From Bacteroides ovatus (GTDB lineage: Bacteria; Bacteroidota; Bacteroidia; Bacteroidales; Bacteroidaceae): a stretch of DNA of 15,629 bases. Of the stretch, positions 13,180 through 15,629 are shown piece after piece. The notes below the pieces were generated by a model. It searched no databases. It was not told the DNA's origin and was given only the letters and a program-made list of their open reading frames with translations. The stretch's first letter is position 1. Each line of letters opens with the position of its first letter. The DNA lies in NCBI GenBank assembly GCA_030844565.1, contig JAUUNK010000110.1:1-15629 (forward strand), given 5' to 3'. Both the position numbers and the translations under genes were made by a program.

Positions 13180-15575
13180 GAAATGTTTTAAAGGCGGAAA
13201 CGCTAGAACGCAGATTCCCCCTTCTCTCAGTAGAGAACGGCTGCATCGTGAGCAAGGACGCCGACCTGACCGTGGCTTTCGAGGTGGAGCTGCCCGAGTT
13301 GTACACGGTGACGGAGGACGAGTATGAGACTATGCACTCTTCTTGGATAAAGGCCATGAAGGTGCTGCCGGAGCATAGCATCGTCTGTAAGCAGGACTGG
13401 TTCATCCAAGAAACATACCGTTCTAAAAGTGATGGTGAGGAACAAAGCTTTCTTACACGCAGCTATGAACTACATTTCAATGAAAGACCGTACCTAAACC
13501 ACAGATGCTACCTGTTCTTGACAAAGACGACCCGAGAGCGTAGCCGCCAACGGAGCGATTTCAGCACCCTCTGCCGGGGATTCCTGCTGCCCAGGGAGAT
13601 AACCGACAAAGACACGGCTGCCCGTTTTCTGGAGTCGGTGGAACAGTTCGAACGCATCATGAACGATTCCGGGCATATAAGGCTGCGGCGTCTGGAAACG
13701 GACGAGATTACTGGCACGAAGGAACGTCCCGGACTGGTGGAGAAATACCTCTCGCTCTCGCTGGAGGATGAGAGTGCCGTATTGCAAGACATCTGCCTCA
13801 AGCCCGGACGGATGCGTATCGGAGACAAGCGGCTTTGCCTGCATACCCTCTCGGATACGGAGGACCTGCCCGGCAAGCTCTCCACCGACATGCGTTACGA
13901 GAGGATGTCCACGGACCGCAGCGACTGCCGCCTCTCCTTCGCAGCGCCGGTGGGACTGCTGCTGCCGTGCAACCACATCTATTCACAGTACGTGTTCATT
14001 GACAACGCACAGGAAATCCTGCAGATGATGGAGAAGAACTCACGTAATATGCTCTCGCTGTCAAGATACAGCCGGAGCAACGCCGTAAACCAGGAATGGA
14101 CGGAAATGTATCTGGACGAGGCACATACCAAAGGGCTGCTTCCCGTCAGATGCCATTGCAACGTCATCGCCTGGGCCGAGGATGCGGATGAGTTCCGTCG
14201 CGTCAGGAACGACACGGGCAGCCAGCTGGCCATGATGGAATGCACGCCAAGGTATAACACTATCGACATGCCGGTCCTCTATTGGGCGGGTATTCCCGGC
14301 AACGCAGGTGATTTTCCAGCCGAGGAGTCGTTTTACACCTTCCTGGAACAGGCGGTATGCCTCTTTTCCGGAGAGACCAATTACAGAAACTCACCCAGTC
14401 CTTTCGGTATCCGTATGGCGGACCGTCAGAACGGGATTCCGGTACATGTGGACATTTCCGACCTTCCCATGAAACGGGGAATCATCACCAACAGGAACAA
14501 GTTCATCCTCGGTCCTTCAGGCAGCGGGAAGTCCTTCTTCACCAACCATCTGGTCCGGCAATATTACGAGCAGGGCACACATATCCTGCTGGTAGATACG
14601 GGCAACAGCTATCAGGGATTGTGCCGCATGATTCACGACCGCACCCGTGGGGAGGACGGGATCTACATTACGTACAAGGAGGACAACCCGATAGCCTTCA
14701 ATCCGTTCTATACGGATTGCGGACTGTTTGACGTGGAGAAACGGGAAAGCATCAAGACATTGATCCTGACCTTGTGGAAACGGGAGGACGAGGCACCGAA
14801 ACGTTCGGAGGAGGTGGCCCTTTCCGGGGCGGTGAACGCCTATATCCGGATGATTTCGGAGAACCGGGGTATCAAACCGGATTTCAACGGTTTCTACGAG
14901 TTTGTCGCCGATGACTACAGGAGAATGATTGAGGAGAAAAAGGTGCGTGAGAAGGATTTTGACATTGACGGTTTCCTGAACGTGCTGGCACCTTTTTACA
15001 AGGGCGGAGACTATGACTTCCTGCTGAATTCCGACAAGGAGCTGGACCTGACAGGCAAACGGTTCATCGTGTTCGAGCTGGACAACATCAGTGGCAACAA
15101 GGTACTGCTTCCCGTGGTGACGCTGATCATCATGGAGACCTTCATCGCCAAGATGCGCAGGCTCAAGGGGATCCGCAAGATGATTTTAATAGAGGAATGT
15201 TGGAAGGCCCTGATGTCCGCCAATATGAGTGAGTACATCAAATACCTTTTCAAGACGGTCAGAAAGTATTTTGGCGAGGCCGTAGTGGTAACCCAGGAGG
15301 TGGATGACATCATCAGTTCCCCTATCGTGAAGGAGGCCATCATCAACAATTCCGACTGTAAAATCCTGCTTGACCAACGGAAATACATGAACAAGTTCGA
15401 GCACATCCAGCGGCTTCTCGGCCTGACAGAGAAAGAAAAAGGGCAGATACTCTCCATCAACCAGGCGAACCATCCCGGGCGGTTCTACCGGGAAGTGTGG
15501 ATCGGGCTTGGCGGAACCCACTCGGCAGTATATGCCACGGAAGTGAGCGGGGAGGAATATTACGTGCGCCCGTAA
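13176..15575 (+). CDS. traG: TraG, VirB4-family conjugation ATPase
   Basis: The 799-aa protein powers the type IV secretion machinery at the inner membrane. The N-terminal half (about 1-430) is the less conserved VirB4 region. The Walker A motif GPSGSGKS is at residues 446-453, followed by HILLVDTGNSYQGL. The Walker B strand MILIEECW starts at residue 669, with a Glu pair in place of the usual Asp-Glu, and FGEAVVVTQEVDDIISS lies just beyond, as in TraG/VirB4 proteins. The C-terminus (HSAVYATEVSGEEYYVRP) is complete. It overlaps traF by 4 bp. Do not confuse it with the VirD4-type TraG of other systems; the coupling protein here is mobC. Confidence 0.95.
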   Translation: MRNVLKAETLERRFPLLSVENGCIVSKDADLTVAFEVELPELYTVTEDEYETMHSSWIKAMKVLPEHSIVCKQDWFIQETYRSKSDGEEQSFLTRSYELHFNERPYLNHRCYLFLTKTTRERSRQRSDFSTLCRGFLLPREITDKDTAARFLESVEQFERIMNDSGHIRLRRLETDEITGTKERPGLVEKYLSLSLEDESAVLQDICLKPGRMRIGDKRLCLHTLSDTEDLPGKLSTDMRYERMSTDRSDCRLSFAAPVGLLLPCNHIYSQYVFIDNAQEILQMMEKNSRNMLSLSRYSRSNAVNQEWTEMYLDEAHTKGLLPVRCHCNVIAWAEDADEFRRVRNDTGSQLAMMECTPRYNTIDMPVLYWAGIPGNAGDFPAEESFYTFLEQAVCLFSGETNYRNSPSPFGIRMADRQNGIPVHVDISDLPMKRGIITNRNKFILGPSGSGKSFFTNHLVRQYYEQGTHILLVDTGNSYQGLCRMIHDRTRGEDGIYITYKEDNPIAFNPFYTDCGLFDVEKRESIKTLILTLWKREDEAPKRSEEVALSGAVNAYIRMISENRGIKPDFNGFYEFVADDYRRMIEEKKVREKDFDIDGFLNVLAPFYKGGDYDFLLNSDKELDLTGKRFIVFELDNISGNKVLLPVVTLIIMETFIAKMRRLKGIRKMILIEECWKALMSANMSEYIKYLFKTVRKYFGEAVVVTQEVDDIISSPIVKEAIINNSDCKILLDQRKYMNKFEHIQRLLGLTEKEKGQILSINQANHPGRFYREVWIGLGGTHSAVYATEVSGEEYYVRP

Positions 15576-15592
15576 AAGGGAATTTGACGAAT

Positions 15593-15610
15593 GTCGCTTT
15601 GGCAAGCGAC
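15593..15610 (+). repeat. Hairpin between traG and the next gene
   Basis: GTCGCTT (15593-15599) and AAGCGAC (15604-15610) form a perfect 7-bp stem with a TGGC loop. There is no T-run, so it is not a standard terminator; it lies about 16 bp before an ATG and might affect initiation or mRNA stability. Confidence 0.55.
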
Positions 15611-15626
15611 TGGGCAAGTGTTTAAA

Positions 15627-15629
15627 ATG
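15627..15629 (+). CDS. Possible start codon of the next tra gene
   Basis: The last three bases are ATG after an A-rich TTTAAA, 51 bp after the traG stop on the same strand. In Bacteroides conjugative elements another transfer gene follows traG, so this may be its start; nothing else of it is visible. Confidence 0.3.

Noticed and set aside
13494..13976. Minus-strand ORFs within traG (13494-13976, 15011-15460 and others)
   Set aside because: They are shadows of a long gene with strong VirB4 motifs; none has a domain of its own.

Overview
The window is a segment of a Bacteroidetes (Bacteroides/Parabacteroides/Prevotella-type) integrative conjugative element of the CTnDOT-like family. The evidence is the collinear set of element-specific genes (mobA-mobB-mobC on the minus strand, traA to traG on the plus strand), signal peptides ending in Ala-Gln or close to it on the exported proteins, and promoter boxes of the Bacteroides type (TAnnTTTG) rather than the E. 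coli -35/-10 type.

Layout. 1-2271 (minus): mobilization operon, read as mobA (relaxosome accessory protein), mobB (relaxase with an intact His-rich metal motif) and the N-terminal membrane part of mobC (TraG/VirD4-type coupling protein), which runs off the left edge. 2272-2760: control and transfer-origin-like region with four closely packed inverted repeats, two divergent TAnnTTTG boxes, and a 35-bp element of 10-bp tandem units almost midway between them. 2761-5568 (plus): a small unknown ORF coupled to traA (ParA-type ATPase), two DUF3408 genes (traB/traC-like) and a traD-like gene, all overlapping or nearly so. 5569-12313: cargo lying between traD and traE. It has three units: (i) plus strand, a DUF134-zinc ribbon-NifX/NifB-like fusion with a His-rich tail, coupled to a three-helix DUF4405-like membrane protein; (ii) minus strand, a tight three-gene operon of exported proteins (766-aa multidomain protein with CarboxypepD-reg-like, TonB-C-like and WG-repeat-like segments; 289-aa Ig-like protein; SIMPL/DUF541 protein); (iii) minus strand, an exported protein ending in a His/Lys-rich then Asp-rich tail, followed by a small outer-membrane beta-barrel with an Asp/His-rich loop. 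12314-12545: divergent intergenic region with a second copy of the 35-bp element. 12546-15575 (plus): traE, traF and traG (VirB4-like ATPase); the window ends on an ATG that may begin the next transfer gene.

How it fits together. MobA and MobB would process the origin of transfer, MobC would bring the DNA to the channel, and TraA to TraG supply regulation or partitioning and the start of the mating-pore apparatus. Cargo splits the transfer operon into traA-D and traE onward. The same 35-bp element precedes both halves, which suggests shared regulation of the mob promoter and both tra units. The cargo is not a recognisable antibiotic-resistance or phage-defence module; it is dominated by envelope proteins and possible metal-binding sequences. 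The best candidates for something undescribed are the 35-bp shared element and the two exported-protein operons.
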